Positions 33,144 through 45,528 of a stretch of 64,000 nt of DNA are shown one piece after another (positions within the stretch are counted from its first letter, which is position 1; each line of letters begins with the position of its first letter). The stretch spans positions 233,956,803-234,020,802 of the forward strand of contig NC_081415.1 in assembly GCF_030272615.1 (NCBI RefSeq), in the 5' to 3' direction. Source of the DNA: Cryptomeria japonica (taxonomy: Eukaryota; Streptophyta; Pinopsida; Cupressales; Cupressaceae). Made by a program: the position numbers and the translations under genes. A model generated the notes under the pieces. That model did not search any database and had not been told where the DNA came from. It saw only the letters and a program-made list of their open reading frames with translations.

Positions 33144-34706
33144 TGTTGTGTTGGCATTGACAAAACTAGTTAATCTAGAGAATCGGTATATTTAATAAGA
33201 TTTATCATTCGTGTCTAACACTTACCGGTGGAGTGGTGTATCTCAGTAGAAAAGGTGATGACTTGTAAACAACATGGAAACAACATAAGAGATATATGAT
33301 CAAGGTTCAATCAGCTCAAGGGAAGACAAACTAAGCTAACCGGTCTGTCACTGAAGAAGATTGGTGTTGAGGTTAGATCTTTAGGTTGGTCATTCTAATG
33401 ATGATGAAGTCACAAAAGGTGACTTAGGAAAGAAGGTTTGAGGTTGTATGCAAACCATAACCTCATTGAAAAATAGGAGAAGAGGCTTGATGGAAGCACA
33501 ACAAACTGGCATGAAAGGATGAACCGGTAATGAAGGCAATGGTATACCGGTGAAACAGAAGGAAGATAGGTAGTCACCATAAATCTCGGAGCGGTGATCG
33601 GTTACATAGTTGCGATGGAAAAAGGTGATTTGGTGACCTTTGAGTCTACACTAAACTAAAGGTTGGTGAAATCAACTTCAGTCATCATGCGTTTAAGCCA
33701 TGATTACTTGTGAATTTTCTAGCTCGCATTTAAAAGACTGAACTCAATCCAAAAGTCACTATTTCTAGGGGATATGGTGGCAGAATTGGTTGAGTAGTTG
33801 ATGGAATTGTTGCAAGGCGTGCAAAGTAAGAGCGGGGATATTTGGATTTTATATCTATCAAAATATGTGATTGCATTGATTAAGGAGATATCTGAAGGTG
33901 ATGACAAAGAATGTATAAAGTATTTTTACTTCATTCAAAATATTCTTGATCGTAAAATTTACAAAGAGAAGATCCTGTGAAAGGTGATCCAAAGTGTAGA
34001 GTAGAGTGAGAGAAAGTGCTAAAAGATTTAGCAGAGTAGAGAGTGTATGAGGTAGACCAGTAGAGTGTAGAGTCGAGGGTCAGAGGACCAACAGAGTGTA
34101 GAGCCGAGGGTCAGAGGACCGATAGAGTGAAGAGCCAAGGATCAGAGGACCGATAGAGTGCAAAGCCGAAGGTATAAGCAGAAAACCCATGTTGTGCAGA
34201 GCAGTCACAAGCGGTGCAGATAGAGTATGATTTTCATTGTGATCTGATCAAGCTATCAATAGATAATCCAATAGATCATCTTTGTGTTGCTTTCTAACCA
34301 TTGCAACTCAAATCCCTTAAACGGGTGGACTTTAACAGGTCCCTTTATAAAATACCTTAATCGGGTGACATCTTAATTGATGTTCCTAAAATAAAATTCC
34401 TTAACTGGGTGACACCTAAAAATGTCTTTGTAATCTCCTAACATGGATGGCTCTTCACCAAGCATACTCCAGAAGAGTACAAATTTTGTGAGCTCCTACT
34501 CACACCATGGTTTTCTCCCATTTGGGTTTCCACGAGATAAATCTTGGTGTCACTGTGTATCTTTCTATGCATGCATATTATTCTGCAGTAATTATTTATA
34601 TTGATGAATATTAAGTTAGTGCAAACTTGAATTAAAAGTTTTAATTGTGTAAAACTGGTAAAGTGTTGATTCACCCCTCCCCTCTCAGCACCATTTGGGA
34701 CTAACA
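33144..34706 (+). repeat. LTR shared by R4 (as 3' LTR) and R5 (as 5' LTR)
   Basis: It starts TGTTGTGTTGG after the R4 polypurine tract and ends ACTAACA, directly followed by a primer site and a copia gag start. One LTR therefore has element 3' sequence on its left and element 5' sequence on its right. It includes a 31-bp minisatellite (34062-34174). The frame at 33719-34010 is not recognised as a gene. Confidence 0.8.
34062..34174 (+). repeat. 31-bp minisatellite in the R4/R5 LTR
   Basis: There are three full units and one partial unit of 31 bp, each with AGAGTG, GAGCCGAGGGT-like and CAGAGGACC blocks (starts at 34062, 34093, 34124, 34155). Confidence 0.88.
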
Positions 34707-34708
34707 AT

Positions 34709-34720
34709 TGGTATCAAAGA
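34709..34720 (+). promoter_or_regulatory. R5 primer-binding site
   Basis: TGGTATCAAAGA lies two bases after the LTR: the initiator tRNA-Met site with changes in its last third. Confidence 0.8.
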
Positions 34721-34770
34721 TTTGGTCCTTAGATTCAGAAGAAGCTTAGTAACTTAAGGAAAGATCCAAG

Positions 34771-35741
34771 ATGATACAAAAGGAGGGTCCTAAGTTCTCT
34801 AAGGAGAATTACACCTTATGGTGTGGTAGAATGAAGCTCTACCTAAGAACCCTAGGAGATCAATATTGGAATCATGTCATCATAGAGTATAATGAACCTA
34901 CAGGGGTTCTCACTGCAGATTAGATCAAAGAGAGGCAATACAATACTACTACTATGAATTTGATTGCTAACACTCTATCTGATAATGAGTATGTAGAGGT
35001 TCAAGATCTGAAAATAGCCTATGAGATGTGAAACAAATTAAAGACTGTTTATGGAGGAGATCCTCATGTTCAAAAGGCTAAGGTAGACAACTTAAGAGGA
35101 AAATTTGATGAGATGAGGATGCAAGAAGGAGAAAATATAAATTGTGCATGGAATTTTCTAATAATATAAAGAATAAATTTGAAATGTCCATGATTGGTGA
35201 GATGAGATTTTTCTTAGGTTTGTAGATTACTCAAACTAACAAAGACATCTTTATCTATCAAACTAAGTATCTAAGGGAATTGTTGAAGAATTTTGGTATG
35301 GATAATTCCAAACTGGTAGGTACTCCTATGGTGACAAGTGAGAAATTATCTATCAAAGACACATCTGCACCGGTAAATTTGACAAGGTATAAGTCTATGA
35401 TTGGTGGCTTGTTATATCTAACTCAAACTAGACCAGACATTATGAATGCAACAAGTATTGTTTCAAGATATCAAAGTAATCCTAAATAAAATCATGAATG
35501 TGCAGTAAAAAGGATATTCCGGTATTTGCAAGGAACAATGAAATATGGCTTATACTATTCTAGAGATGATAACTTCACTTTATGTGCATATACAGATTCA
35601 GATTGGGTGGGAGATACTGATGTCAGGAAGAGCACTTCTAGTGGAGCTTTCTTTCTTGGAAAGAAATTAGTTTCATGGATAAGAAAAAAATAGTCATGCA
35701 TTTCTTTATCTACTGCAGAAGCCAAATATGTTGGAGCAACA
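34771..35741 (+). pseudogene. R5 internally deleted copia: gag joined to reverse transcriptase
   Basis: It starts at the ATG at 34771 with a copia gag N-terminus (Tyr-Thr-Leu-Trp at about 34805, UBN2-like region to about 35135). At about 35136 it passes straight into the C-terminal reverse transcriptase segment that R4 has at about 32005 (Cys-Met-Glu-Phe-Ser). The rest of gag, protease, integrase and most of the reverse transcriptase are missing. RNase H follows: Leu-Thr-Gln-Thr-Arg-Pro-Asp (about 35420), Tyr-Thr-Asp-Ser-Asp-Trp (about 35590), ending near 35741 where homology stops. Several stops are present. It serves to show what R4 lost near 32262. Confidence 0.82.
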
Positions 35742-37974
35742 ACTAATTGGGATTACTAATGTGCAAAGTGAGATGTGCAGGAAAACTAATCCACGTGACC
35801 ATGGAAATTATTCAGAGAATCAAGCTAAACCTATGTGTGTTTGTGAAGCCAAGGGTTGTCTATTTAGAGAGACAACACCTCATGTGCAATGTGTTTTATT
35901 TGTAGATATGAATGCTTGAATGTGTGTTAAATTGTATTTATTAAAATTGTTAATTCCAAAAAGGGACACTGCCATGCGTATTTAAGTATTGTGTATTTTT
36001 ATGGTGTCACTTGACACTTGCATTGTGAAGTGAGTTGGCAGTGACATGTCTCCTGGAGGGAATTTGTATAACCAATGCATTTTTTTTCAAATATCTTAGT
36101 GTGGTCCCAAATGAATCTTGGATAGAGAGCCTTTGGAGTGATCAACTCAAGTTTGACCCGTAGGCAAACTTCAGGTGAGTTTCTAGAGGGTCAAACTAAC
36201 TCCTAAGGTTAGGTCCATATGTTATACCTATGGCTAAAGGTCAATTTTAACCATGTGACCACTCACATGTGACTATTTAGTCACCTCAAAAGTTGAGTTT
36301 TCTAAGATGGATGAAATTCAACTTTTGAGGATTTCTCCTAGGTTAGACAACCTTCCTATTGAGTGATAGTTGCTCTTCCCCACTATCTCTACCTTTTTCA
36401 GTTGCCATTTTTAGAAATCCTATAAGAGGTTGGGAAGACCAACATATGAGATCTCACACCCTTTCCAAGAGGTTGGAAAGAGTGAGAAGAGTCTACTTAG
36501 GGAAGGGATTGAGACTTAGGATTTTGATCACGCACTCTCCATTTTTGGAGACTTAGAATTCTTGTTGAGGTTTTGGTTTCTCATTTGCATTTTCTAAGTT
36601 TTGGGAAGGAAAAATAATATTAGATTGGGCAGCTCTCCTTCAACCTCTCCTCATTCCATTTGCAGGATTAAGGTTGGTAGAATTTCATTCTTATAAATTA
36701 CTTTTATTGTCATTATGAAGGAACGAATGTATATGTTTTTTGCTTGTTGTTTATGTAGATTGGGAAGTTCATTTTTGAGTTCTTCCTTGTGTTCTTTTTA
36801 TGTGTTGTTTGGATATGTATTTGGATTTTTTCAAAGCCATACTCACCCTTGGGAGGGTAGAGTAGCCTTGGGGGTGAAGGGCTGCTTGACAACCTAAGAG
36901 TTTAGAGACTCTATTCTTAGAAGAGAGAGATACACAAGGGTTATGGGACCCTTGATGCATTGTCTTTTTATGTTTATGCAAAGGGGTTCATAAGGGGAGA
37001 TATGGGCTTGTATGCCATAGGAAACATAAGGTTATTTTGGGACAAGTATGTGACTTGTGGTGGTCCTACTTTGGTAGCCTTGTAAAAGCATTGTGCTCTC
37101 CTTATTGCAAATCTCCTCTAGGTACTTGGTCCACCTTCACCCCACAAAAGAAATAGTCACTTGGTGACTTTGTGTATCCTTTGGTTGGGAGATTAAGTGT
37201 TGTTGAGTCTCTTCTTGTTTTGTGTTTGAGATGTTTGTAACTCTTTTAGCCTTGGTTCTCCTAGCTCGGGAGCCTAGGTTGGGAGGTGAGCCTCCATGGT
37301 CACAATCTACAAACTTTATTTGCAGGTTTGCTTGGGAATAAAGGATGGAGTAAAGTCAAGCTTGCAAGTTCCTATTTAATGCATTTGAGATTCAAAGTAA
37401 AGAAAAATGTATTTTTGACAAGTCCTCATTTTGTAGAAATGAAGAGGCTTGAGTTTGTAACCTTCTTATTATTGTGTAAAAGAAACAAAAAAATGTATAT
37501 TTACTTGAGTATATTCATTGCAAAAAAAATTAAAAAAACATTTGAGTTTATTTCAACATAGTTATTTATTACTTGAAATAAATTAGGAATGGTAATCTTG
37601 TTTTCTGTTTTACTAGCTATGGAAAAAAAAAAAATAAACATTTAAGTTATTTCATTTATTTAATCTTATCTTTTCTGTAATATGAATGTTAGTTGTATAG
37701 TTGTTATTAGAAAAGAAACGTTTATTTCTGTCTATAGTTTAAACAAAAAAAAAAGACTTCTTAAGAGTTAGTTTTAATCTTTTTCAATATTTGCATCCTG
37801 TTGTTTGAGTGGACAAATAAGAAATTAGGAAGGTTTATTTGGAGTTGTAAAATAAAACATTTTTGATACATTTATAAATTTGGAAATACACATTTAGTGG
37901 AAATATTAAATCTATGCATTTTTATTTCAAAAGAGAACTACATATTATTGAGCATTCTATTATGTTTTTTAAAT

Positions 37975-38076
<102 letters not shown>

Positions 38077-38250
38077 CTTGAAAATTAAATGTTGTTGTAA
38101 TATAGTCTATTATGAAAAATACCTTTGTACAGTAAATAAATGTAGATATATATATATATATATAAAATTCTAATGCTTGCCTAAATAACTAAGTTGCTGT
38201 ATATACCTCCATGAAATAGAAGTTCCAGATTTTTAATTGAGGGTGTATAC

Positions 38251-38310
<60 letters not shown>
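38251..38310 (+). repeat. (CT)n then (AT)n compound microsatellite
   Basis: About 12 CT units run directly into about 18 AT units. Confidence 0.97.
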
Positions 38311-38313
<3 letters not shown>

Positions 38314-38374
38314 AACCCTAGAAATTAACCATGCAAACTAGAGAAAGCAAATTTATTAGTCTCTGAAATTTCTT

Positions 38375-38580
38375 TGTTGGGGTCGGATTGGGGCGGGGCA
38401 GCCATGACCAATAGTTGCGGGTGACCACGACTGTGGGCTACGACCCACAACCGTGGTGGCCACGACTGTGAGCTTGCGCCCACCACCCTCAGCTCCCTTC
38501 TCCTCGCCTTGACAACCCTGCGTTGACCTCAGGTAGCTTTAGCCCTGCAAGCGGCTGCCATGACCACTTACCCTTCCTCA
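38375..38580. other. GC-rich patch with an imperfect hairpin
   Basis: An isolated GC-rich stretch in AT-rich surroundings. The blocks 38425-38437 and 38443-38455 form a 13-bp inverted repeat with two mismatches, and CCACGACTGTG recurs near 38459. No ORF or RNA gene is recognised. Confidence 0.55.
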
Positions 38581-38643
38581 CCTGCACACACACACACACA
38601 CACACTCAGTCAACAAAAGAAAATGTTAGAAATATATTAAAAA

Positions 38644-38671
38644 AACCCTAACCCAATTTTGGGTTAGGGTT
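38644..38671. repeat. Telomere-like perfect inverted repeat
   Basis: Two 13-bp arms (38644-38656 and 38659-38671) made of CCCTAACCC / GGGTTAGGG words are separated by TT. Further CCCTAG/TTAGGG words follow near 38711-38724. Confidence 0.8.
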
Positions 38672-39515
38672 AGTAAAGGGTGCATAAGTAAAGTTATAAA
38701 GAAAAACAAACCCTAGTTAGGGTTATAAAACAAAAAGAGTAATAAAATAATAAAGGGGGGAAAGCCCTTTTAAATTTTGAAATGGGAAAACCCCATTTAA
38801 ACTTAAGTTATTTGTTTTTAAGATAATTACTTTTTTTATAATAGGTACTAGGGAATTAGTTGTAAATGTATATATATTTATATAGGCAATTATATATACA
38901 TGTATTGTTAATTTTCTTAAATAATTTATTAATGAATATTTTATAAAGTAAAATGATTAATTTTAGGCTAAAGGGGTAATTTATTGTCCAATATTAAATA
39001 TTTAATATTTAATGTTTAAGGGGAATTTATTTCGACATTAATGTGGAGTTATTGGCTAGGGAATTATTATATTTGATTTAGTTAACTTTAATAGACGAAT
39101 TTAAAAACATTATTTGCATTTGCTCAATTAATTATTTTGAATACAATGGAATATGTATTAACATTTATTTTATTAGTATCAAAAGTAATTAAATAATATT
39201 AGGGATGATTATTATCTCTTGATTAAAAATTGGAGATTTATTTGGGTAAATTAATTAATTAATTAATCTTTTATGATGACTCCTTGGGGTAAAATTATTT
39301 CAGTATTAAAAATGTAAACGATATAATTGTTGAGTTAATTAAATTAACTTTAGGAACCCATTCTTTTAGCACAATGGCTTAACCCTTAGAGTAGACAAAC
39401 TTATTTATCACATTTTTTATTAAAGAATATCTAGTATTTTAGTGTTGAAAAAAAATAAAATTTGTTGTTGCATTTTTGCCCAAAAGTTTGGGCATGATGC
39501 CTTTGCTCCGGGTTG

Positions 39516-39718
39516 ATGTTGTGGTGCTACTACTCAGGGGGAGTAGTCAGCTTTGAGGTTCACAAAAAAATGCTATCTATGTCATATCTTTGGCATTGAT
39601 ATCAAATGGGGAGAGTTATATGTGAAAAATAATGTTTATGAGATTCAGATCAGTTTTAGATTGGACTGCACTCCTTAGGGGGACTTGCTGGGGTTTTTCA
39701 GGATTTCATTGTTATATT
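39516..39718 (+). mobile_element. K: 3' noncoding end of a Sirevirus-like copia, left of N3
   Basis: It matches the R4 3' noncoding region (ACTACTCAGGGGGAGTAGT at 39529-39547, then the CATTGATATCAAA word), with tracts at 39536-39543 and 39677-39684. N3 interrupts it after ATATT (39714-39718). It resumes at 50261. Confidence 0.75.
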
Positions 39719-41681
39719 TGTGTGTGTGAAAAGTAGACCTATATCTGTATTTGGAACACACAACACTTCAATTAAGTCATTAGATGTATGGTTAGTAAAT
39801 CAATAATCAATGAATAATAAACCATAACAAAGCGACCCGTTGCCTTCTAGTAGATGCAAGTTTAGATTGCTCTCAGATTGCTAAGCTATCCAGTGACTAG
39901 ACAACACCTAAATGAATGATTTAATCTATATGACCATGAATATGAGCTAAATGGATGCAAGTTTCTAGCTAGATATGCAAGATTAATCTAACATAATTTA
40001 AGCAATTTATGAATATTTAAGCTAAATGATTTAAGCAATATGAAATAACTAATATGCAATATCTCAATGCAAATTCTCAATGAACCTAGAGTAAAAACAA
40101 CATAATAACAATATATTCTCTAGGATATTTGAATGAGAGATGAGAGCCTGAATTTATAGAAAATTCAGAAAGAAACCAACGGCTAAGATCAAATGATGAT
40201 GAGCGGTCAAGATTTTCCAAGAAGAAGCACAATCCAGGTGAATTGATGTGATTGGATGCTTTTCTCAGTTTTAAAGGAAATTGAACTAAAATTAAGATAA
40301 AATCATGAAAAAATTGATTTATTCTCTATTTCATTCAATTTTAATATTTAATTGTTTTAATTAATTTCTTTGAGATTATTTATCAATTTTTAATTTGTTT
40401 TTTTCAAGATTATCTCTAATTGATTTATTTTCTCAAATTTTAATTCTTTTGTGGTCAATTAATTCCTTTTTTGATTTGTTTCCTTTTTGAAGATTTGTGC
40501 TCATAATTTCCAATTCTTCTTTCTTGATTTGTTTCCTTTTTTGAAGATTTATGACAATTTTAATTTATTTTTCAAATTAATTCCTCTTTTTGATGATTTA
40601 ATGGCAAATTGATTTATTTAATTTATTTTTTTTCAATAAAAGTGGCATAGCCACTAAACTTTTTTATATTATTTTTAATAAGATTTTTACAACGAGTTCA
40701 AAAAAGGCATACCGGCAGGAAAGAACCCGCAAGAAAACCTCCGATTGTCGCCTTGAGAAGGAAACTATACTACCCTTACAAAATATGAGGATCCTGATGA
40801 CCCAAAAACTCACCCAAACCCATATAGATGCCCTATGTACATAGACCCCGTAGGGTGCATATCTCAACTGATTAAAAAACTCAGTTGGTTACAAAAGTGG
40901 GGCTGAATTGCAAAAAGGTTTACAACAAGAAGAACCAGGAGCCCATCAACTGATAACAGTAGTCAGATATAAAAGAAGAGGAGCATGCCGAGATACCAAG
41001 AAGTGAAACTAAGGAGGACTGAAACTGGAACAGACCGTAAATCTCCAACTCCATAGAATTGAGAAAATGAGAACTATCCAAAATCCATCTCAAAAAACAT
41101 CCTGCAAAAAAATATGAGATATCTGCAAAGGTAGGAACAGTTAGTCCAAAAACCAATTACTCGAGCTTTCCTCCGGAGGAGAAGGTCGAGCATTCTGAGG
41201 AACCAGTGCCTGCATGGGGATCACGGGGAGAGGAGTTGCAAATGAAGAAAAATAGAAATTAATTAGAGCATGAAGACCAACTAACACTTCCCATGCTCTG
41301 ACCAAAACCTGGGGAGATATAAAACCAGACAAACTTTCCACAGATTTTAGAGCTTCATCAATAGTATCACAGATCAGGCCCATTCTAATTTCAGAGAGCA
41401 AATGCCCATAGTGCCCATCTTCAAATTGATTGATTTAATTAAATATACTAGGATATTTAATAAAATAAATAAGATAATTATTTAAAATGATTTACTTGGA
41501 ATGATCAATTAATTAAATAAATATTTAATTGATATTGAGTGATTGATTTTGCCATGTGATATTGATGATTAAAGAATTAATTGTGTGCTCAAGATTTATT
41601 TGATTGCCTTTGGTTAGGACCTTGGTGGCGTTGTCGAGATTAGGGGCCCATGGTTTAGATGACCATTTTTAGGGTATTACA
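39719..41681 (-). repeat. N3 3' LTR (left copy), with LINE inside
   Basis: Removing the LINE and one target copy (40624-41440), the extra 89-bp segment with its repeated decamer (39740-39838) and one unit of a 50-bp duplication (around 40470-40550) leaves the same length as the 997-bp right copy. Confidence 0.88.
40624..41421 (-). mobile_element. 5'-truncated LINE tail inserted in N3 LTR
   Basis: On the minus strand an open frame (41401-41141) of unrecognised product is followed by a 3' untranslated tail ending in about eight A residues at 40624-40634. Nineteen-base target copies flank it (40605-40623 and 41422-41440, one mismatch). The other N3 LTR reads through the same site without the insert near 50001-50019. 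The length, A tail, long target copies and 5' truncation are those of a LINE. The coding piece may be the end of ORF2, but no domain is recognised. Confidence 0.85.
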
Positions 41682-41695
41682 TTTGCCCCTCTTTG
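41682..41695 (-). promoter_or_regulatory. N3 polypurine tract
   Basis: On the minus strand AAAGAGGGGCAAA abuts the 3' LTR start TGTAATACCC, as expected for the plus-strand primer. Confidence 0.82.
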
Positions 41696-44600
41696 AATTA
41701 ATGTGCAAGCAGCGCGTTGGTTCAAAGAATAGTTGATGTCTAGGAGATACTTGATTGATCACGAGCTAGATGAAAGCGAGGTGTTTAGCTTGATTCAAAG
41801 CGATGAAGTTGAATGAAGTCTGATTAAAGTGATACTGATCCTGAACTTGATTGAACTAGGAACGATAGAAAACAAAAGATACCAAACTTGAACTTGATTG
41901 ATCAAGAAGTGGATCTTACTGATCTAGAACTTGATTGATCTAGACACAGTGATTGATGATAAAAATTGATCTTGAACTTGATTGATCAAGAGACGATGAA
42001 GATAAACTATTCAGCTTGATTAAGAAACGATGAAACTAAACACCTGCTTAGATTTAGTATGACCAAAGAAACTCTTTAAACCCTTGATTGAGTTTAAACG
42101 AAAAATCAGCTTGATGAAAAGTGATGAAACTGATTAACGTTAAGAGATTGATTCAGATAAAAGATAAATATAAGATTGATATGAAGCGATGAAATTGATA
42201 TGCCCCTAGAGATTGATTTGATTAAGAAATCTCAACTTAATATAAAGCGATGAAGTTGAGATGCCCCTAGCGATGAGGTCTTATTTGATTGATTTTCTTT
42301 AGTTGAAAAGATTTTTGCTCGACTTTTTTGATGAAGATTTTAAAATTTTCTCGACATTTGAAGATGTGAGATCATAAGGATACGAGTATGCCCCCTTGGG
42401 AGCAAAATCGAAAGATAGTGAGGGTACATGATGATAGACAATTACTTTAGCGATGATGATGATTTGAGCATGAAAGTGATTCAGAGGAATAAAATTGAGA
42501 TTTAGCGTTGATTTGTGAGAAATTGACCGCAAATTGAAGAAGAGAATGAGCAATTGATGAAAGCGCTAAGTGGTCAACGTCATGAAATTTTGATAATGTC
42601 AAATTTTGATTTCGATCGGGAAAATGGACTCAGGATAGCCGATTTACGAGCTCTTGATTTGATTTCATCGTACTTGTGTTGATTGATTATGAGATGTTGT
42701 TCTATATGCTTTATTCTATATGTATGCATATCTTTTCAGTATATATGAATGAATGCAAATGGAATATGGATGTTTATTTTTGTTTCTTTTTATGCAAATA
42801 AATGAGGAGAATGAGTAACTAGTAATGCAAATGTTTATTTTTCTTCATGCAATAATATGAATGCAAATAAGTATAAAATGAAATGTATGGGTCTATATAA
42901 GATGCTTATGGATGCAACTAAACATCTCAAAACACAAGTACTTGATCAGAGAATTGATGAGGAAGAGACCACTTAGTGAAGAAATGAGGATAGTTCAAAC
43001 TCTCATTCAGAAGATAAAGAAATCATTGTTACCATACCGAAATCACTCTAAATTCATGAGATGTAGAATGAAATGCAAAATGAGATGCAAAATAAAATGC
43101 AACCTAATCCTAGTCATTGGATTTGAACAACTTAATTTTCATCATTGAGCATTTTACAACCACAATAGGCAGATTAGAGTTCCTTTCTTGTCATGTGCAA
43201 TATTAATTATCTTGTCCAAAATGACCCTTTTTTCGTTCATATCCTTGGACAGATTTCACAGGGACCTGGATTGCATGAAAAAGAAATTTCCTTAAAACAG
43301 ACAAAGGAATGATGGGAACCTCCCTGTAGCATTCAAAGAAGCGGAGTCAAGGCATGTGAGGAGATTTCACCTTGATGTGAAGGCTCTTATCACAAACACC
43401 CAGCTAATTTAGATGTTTCCATATCATTGGGATCATTCCTACAAGGTGAAAACAAGAAAATATTATGCCCCCAATCCTTGCTCCTCTTAGTCAAGATAGA
43501 CTTCCTTCAGTTACTCAGAGGGATAATAATCGAAAATCAATATAAAAGACAACACACAAAGAAAATTTTCAGTCATGGCTCAAACTGTTTAGTGATTGTT
43601 TTCCATTATGTTGTTTTGCTTGTGTACTCAGTGATAAAACTCTTCAGTAGTTAGGAGAGAGGTAACTGACTCGGAGTGGACGACTAGGTTTCACTGACTT
43701 ATGGTTGACTTGGTTGATACTGCTTAGGACATGTAATGTGCTCTGTCGATTAACCTAAGACTAGGACAATGACCGGTTTCAAGCCATGAGGGTTCCAACG
43801 AACCAGGATGTCACAAAAGTGACTGAAATATGTACAAGCAAAATCAAAGATGCATGCAAGTGGGAGTGCCAATGTTGTGTTGATAGATGGAGCGCTTGAG
43901 TACAAGAGGCGCTTGTTTACCAGGTTTTCACCTACTTGGCAGAGATTCATATATATATATATATATTGGATTTCTTCTGGACATTTTATGATTTTTAGGA
44001 TTTCTTCAGTACTTTTTCTGATTTTTAGGATTTTGTTTAGAAAATTTTATGATTTTTTTTAGGAGTTTGTTCAGGACATTTTATGATTTTTTTTAGGATT
44101 TTGATGTTTGCTCCTAGTGTCTAGCAAGGCAAAAGGGATTTTGAGTACATGAATGGATAAGCAAATGATGGTGGATGCTTTCAAGGACTATCTCACAACG
44201 TTAATCCAAGCACAAGGCCTAGATATAGCAATATAAACCAAGGATTTTAATGATGTAAAGCAAAGATTTTAGTGATGTAAAGAAAGGATATAGCATAACA
44301 AAGCCATATGGTCCAAAGAAGTGGCCATGTCAAGAGGTTTGTGGAAAACATGTTTTTGCATTTTGTCCATAGTGTTGATCAATATCTAGATAGGGGACAA
44401 ATAGGATAACCAAGATCAAGGTGGTAATGAAGGATGTAAGAAAGCAGTGTATAGGAGCTTAAGGGTCTAGATCAAGTGTAATAGATAGGACACATGAAGC
44501 CTGCAAAGATCCTTAACCTTGTCAAGATCAAAGGTGGAAAAGGGATATGAATGTAGATAGAGTAGATGGGGGATAATGGAGGATGAAGGATAATGGAGGA

Positions 44601-45528
44601 AGAAGGATAATAGATTATGCATGATGCCTGTTTGCCAGGTTTTCATCATGGTACTTGCCCAAGGTGCCACAAGAAGTGGTTTTCACACAAGGACAAATTT
44701 ATTTCTCTTTACTTTTTTTTCTGATTTTTTTTTTCACTTTTTTCATCATTTTTTTTCTTTTGGAAGATAATGGAGGCATGATAGGAGATGGAAGAAGGAA
44801 CCCATCATCTCGCTTCTTTGGATGGTACCCTTAGAATATGAGTTGCAATAGACCATGGCTATGAAGGTATGCTCAAAGATGTTGGCAGGATAATGAAATG
44901 AAACTAGGGCAAGGATTTATGCAAAGGATTGGATAAGAGGGATGGAAGGGTGAAAAAGAGGTGTTGGATAATGGATGGGATGTTGGAAGAATTCTGTATG
45001 GCTAGATGGAAATGTTGGAAAGATCAACATTGGCACACACCTTGAGGGATGGTGGACATATGGAAGAGAAGTGAATCTCAGATTTTGAGATTTGGATGGA
45101 GGAAAGGTTACAGATTTTGGGGCATAAGAACCCAAAATGGATGAAGGAGGTGATGGAGGAACAATAATTTTGGATGCTGATTTTAATTTTTCTTTAGACT
45201 ATTGTGCTTCAAGAAGCCGTTTTGGGATCCATATGGTTTTTGATTTTTCATGATTTTGTAGTTCCTTAGAGCGTATTGCTTGTACAAGTGCCTTAGGAAC
45301 CCATATAACTTTTGACTTGTCTTCTTTATTTGTGGGCCTTTGTGGCGTTTTGCATTTTTCTTTTTATTTTTGGATCATATTTTTCTTTTTTTTGACATGT
45401 CAATTAGATGGGACATGTTGATCCTTGAATACATGTGGATTCTTGATTTATGACTTTTATGCTTGGCATCCAAATTTCTTGGAGGGAGAAAAGGATGTGT
45501 GGCTAGATAGGAATGATATGGAGGTCTT
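41696..45528. other. N3 interior downstream of gag, no coding recognised
   Basis: This is where pol would be in an autonomous gypsy element. The short open frames here show no pol motif. From 41740 to 42290 there are many imperfect repeats of a GATTGATC / CTTGATT word, and 44690-44760 is T-rich. A short TA run lies at 43948-43967. Confidence 0.7.

Noticed and set aside
36359-37561. Three short plus-strand frames (36359, 36715, 37286)
   Set aside because: No recognised motif, low-complexity or chance composition; not supported as genes.
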